Part shown: in pieces, positions 63,259 through 64,000 of the stretch | Position numbering within the stretch: position 1 is the first letter of the stretch | Layout of the letters: every line of letters begins with the position of its first letter | Source: Kitasatospora sp. NBC_00315 | GTDB taxonomy: Bacteria > Actinomycetota > Actinomycetes > Streptomycetales > Streptomycetaceae | NCBI RefSeq assembly: GCF_041435095.1 | Contig: NZ_CP108025.1 | Coordinates: 1,798,001 to 1,862,000, forward strand | Length of the DNA stretch: 64,000 nucleotides | Reading direction: 5' to 3' | Made by a program: the position numbers and the translations under genes | Notes under the pieces: generated by a model | Seen by the model: the letters and a program-made list of their open reading frames with translations, nothing else | What the model was told of the DNA's origin: nothing | The model's database searches: none

Positions 63259-63365
63259 TGGATCGGTATCCCCCTGCTGCGTTCTGCTGCGTTGTTCGGA
63301 CGGGTGGTACGGGCGGCGGGTGGTACGGGCGGGCTGCCGGCGCGGCCCAGCCTAGGGCTTGGGTG

Positions 63366-64000
63366 TCAGCCCTTGACCGCGCCGGTGAGCACGCCCTTGG
63401 CGAAGTGCTTCTGGACGAACGGGAAGGCGATCACGACCGGCACGAGGGTCAGGACCACCACGGCCATCTGCAGGGAGAGCGGGGCCGTCGCGGTCGCGGC
63501 GTTGCCGAAGCCGGCGTTGACCTGGCCCGGCATGTTCGTCCCGAGGTTGACGTACTGGTAGAGCACGTACTGCAGGGGCCACTTCTGGCTGCTGGTCGGC
63601 ATGTAGAGCATGACGTTGAAGAAGGAGTTCCAGTAGCCGACGGCGTAGAACAGGGTGATCACCGCGGTGACCGCCCGGGAGGTCGGCAGGACCACCGACC
63701 AGAGGATGCGCCACTCGCCCGCGCCGTCCATCCGGGCCGCGTCGATCAGTTCGGACGCGGTGCTGCCGTAGAACGAGCGCAGCACCAGGATGTTGAAGAC
63801 GCTGACGGCACTGGGCAGGATCAGCGCCCAGTACTGGTCGAAGCCGCCGAGTCCGGTGACCACCAGGTAGGAGGGGATCAGGCCGCCGCTGACGAACATG
63901 GTGACCACCAGGATCATCAGCAGCGTGCGGTGGCCGAGCGAGCGGGGGCGGGAGAGGCCGTAGGCGCAGAGGATCGAGACGAGCATCGAGAAGGCGGTGC
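63366..64000 (-). CDS. Carbohydrate ABC transporter permease (MalG/LplC-type), partial
   Basis: The C-terminal 211 residues of a membrane permease; the N-terminus lies past the right edge, so the apparent ATG near 63986 is not the start. The cytoplasmic EAA loop is ELIDAARMDGAGEWRILWSVVLPTSR, and SGGLIPSYLVVTGLGG with QKHFAKGVLTGAVKG at the end is typical of LplC-like CUT1 permeases. It feeds sugars to the neighbouring GH31/GH42 enzymes. The partner permease and binding protein should be just outside the window. Confidence 0.92.
   Translation of the reverse strand, partial: TAFSMLVSILCAYGLSRPRSLGHRTLLMILVVTMFVSGGLIPSYLVVTGLGGFDQYWALILPSAVSVFNILVLRSFYGSTASELIDAARMDGAGEWRILWSVVLPTSRAVTAVITLFYAVGYWNSFFNVMLYMPTSSQKWPLQYVLYQYVNLGTNMPGQVNAGFGNAATATAPLSLQMAVVVLTLVPVVIAFPFVQKHFAKGVLTGAVKG

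Overview
The window is high-GC actinomycete DNA with dense overlapping gene starts (ATGA and GTGA), GTG starts and Streptomyces-type gene families: conservon genes, geosmin synthase, SpoIIE-type phosphatases, DUF742, DUF5994 and lipase maturation factor. The best guess is a member of the Streptomycetaceae. A small DUF6296-like protein at 25821-26114 hints at Kitasatospora; that placement is from memory, not from a search. No tRNA, rRNA, CRISPR array, insertion sequence or phage gene was recognised.

Left part (1-9084): the tail of a secreted-type glycoside hydrolase, a cytochrome P450 divergent from a GT1 glycosyltransferase, a periplasmic-binding-type metal/cobalamin receptor, a transglycosylase lipoprotein, a protein with a long Glu/Pro/Val repeat, and a lipase maturation factor. 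The first major block (9250-22262, minus strand) is a five-gene operon: DUF4132 protein, 1699-aa protein, MoxR AAA+ ATPase, DUF5682-VWA fusion and SWIM zinc finger protein. Three junctions overlap by 4 bp. Its gene content matches the poorly characterised E. coli yehI/L/M/P/Q set, so it is the strongest candidate here for a little-described system.

Middle part (22487-32100): an MFS exporter behind a promoter framed by two palindromes, a TetR regulator, an F420-type LLM oxidoreductase, a CapA-like lipoprotein, an M48 membrane protease, a MarR regulator, a membrane SpoIIE phosphatase, a DUF5994 protein and a CBS protein. The second major block (32252-40254) is a complete conservon (NIT-domain sensor kinase, roadblock protein, DUF742 protein, small GTPase) followed by a flavin monooxygenase, a strong intrinsic terminator and a geosmin synthase. 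The kinase appears to start at a CTG codon. Downstream lie another MFS transporter, a CPBP protease, a membrane alpha/beta-hydrolase and a TetR regulator.

Right part (45400-64000): a secreted penicillin-acylase-type Ntn hydrolase and a secreted lipase, an SGNH esterase behind a CebR-like operator, a 53-aa zinc ribbon, an NfeD-like/flotillin pair, a cupredoxin lipoprotein, a PAS-GAF-PP2C-ATPase phosphatase, a glutaminase-STAS protein preceded by an in-frame leader ORF, and a sugar-use cluster (GH42, GH31, LacI regulator, ABC permease) that runs off the right edge.

All calls rest on reading the translated sequence and remembered family motifs. No database search was possible.
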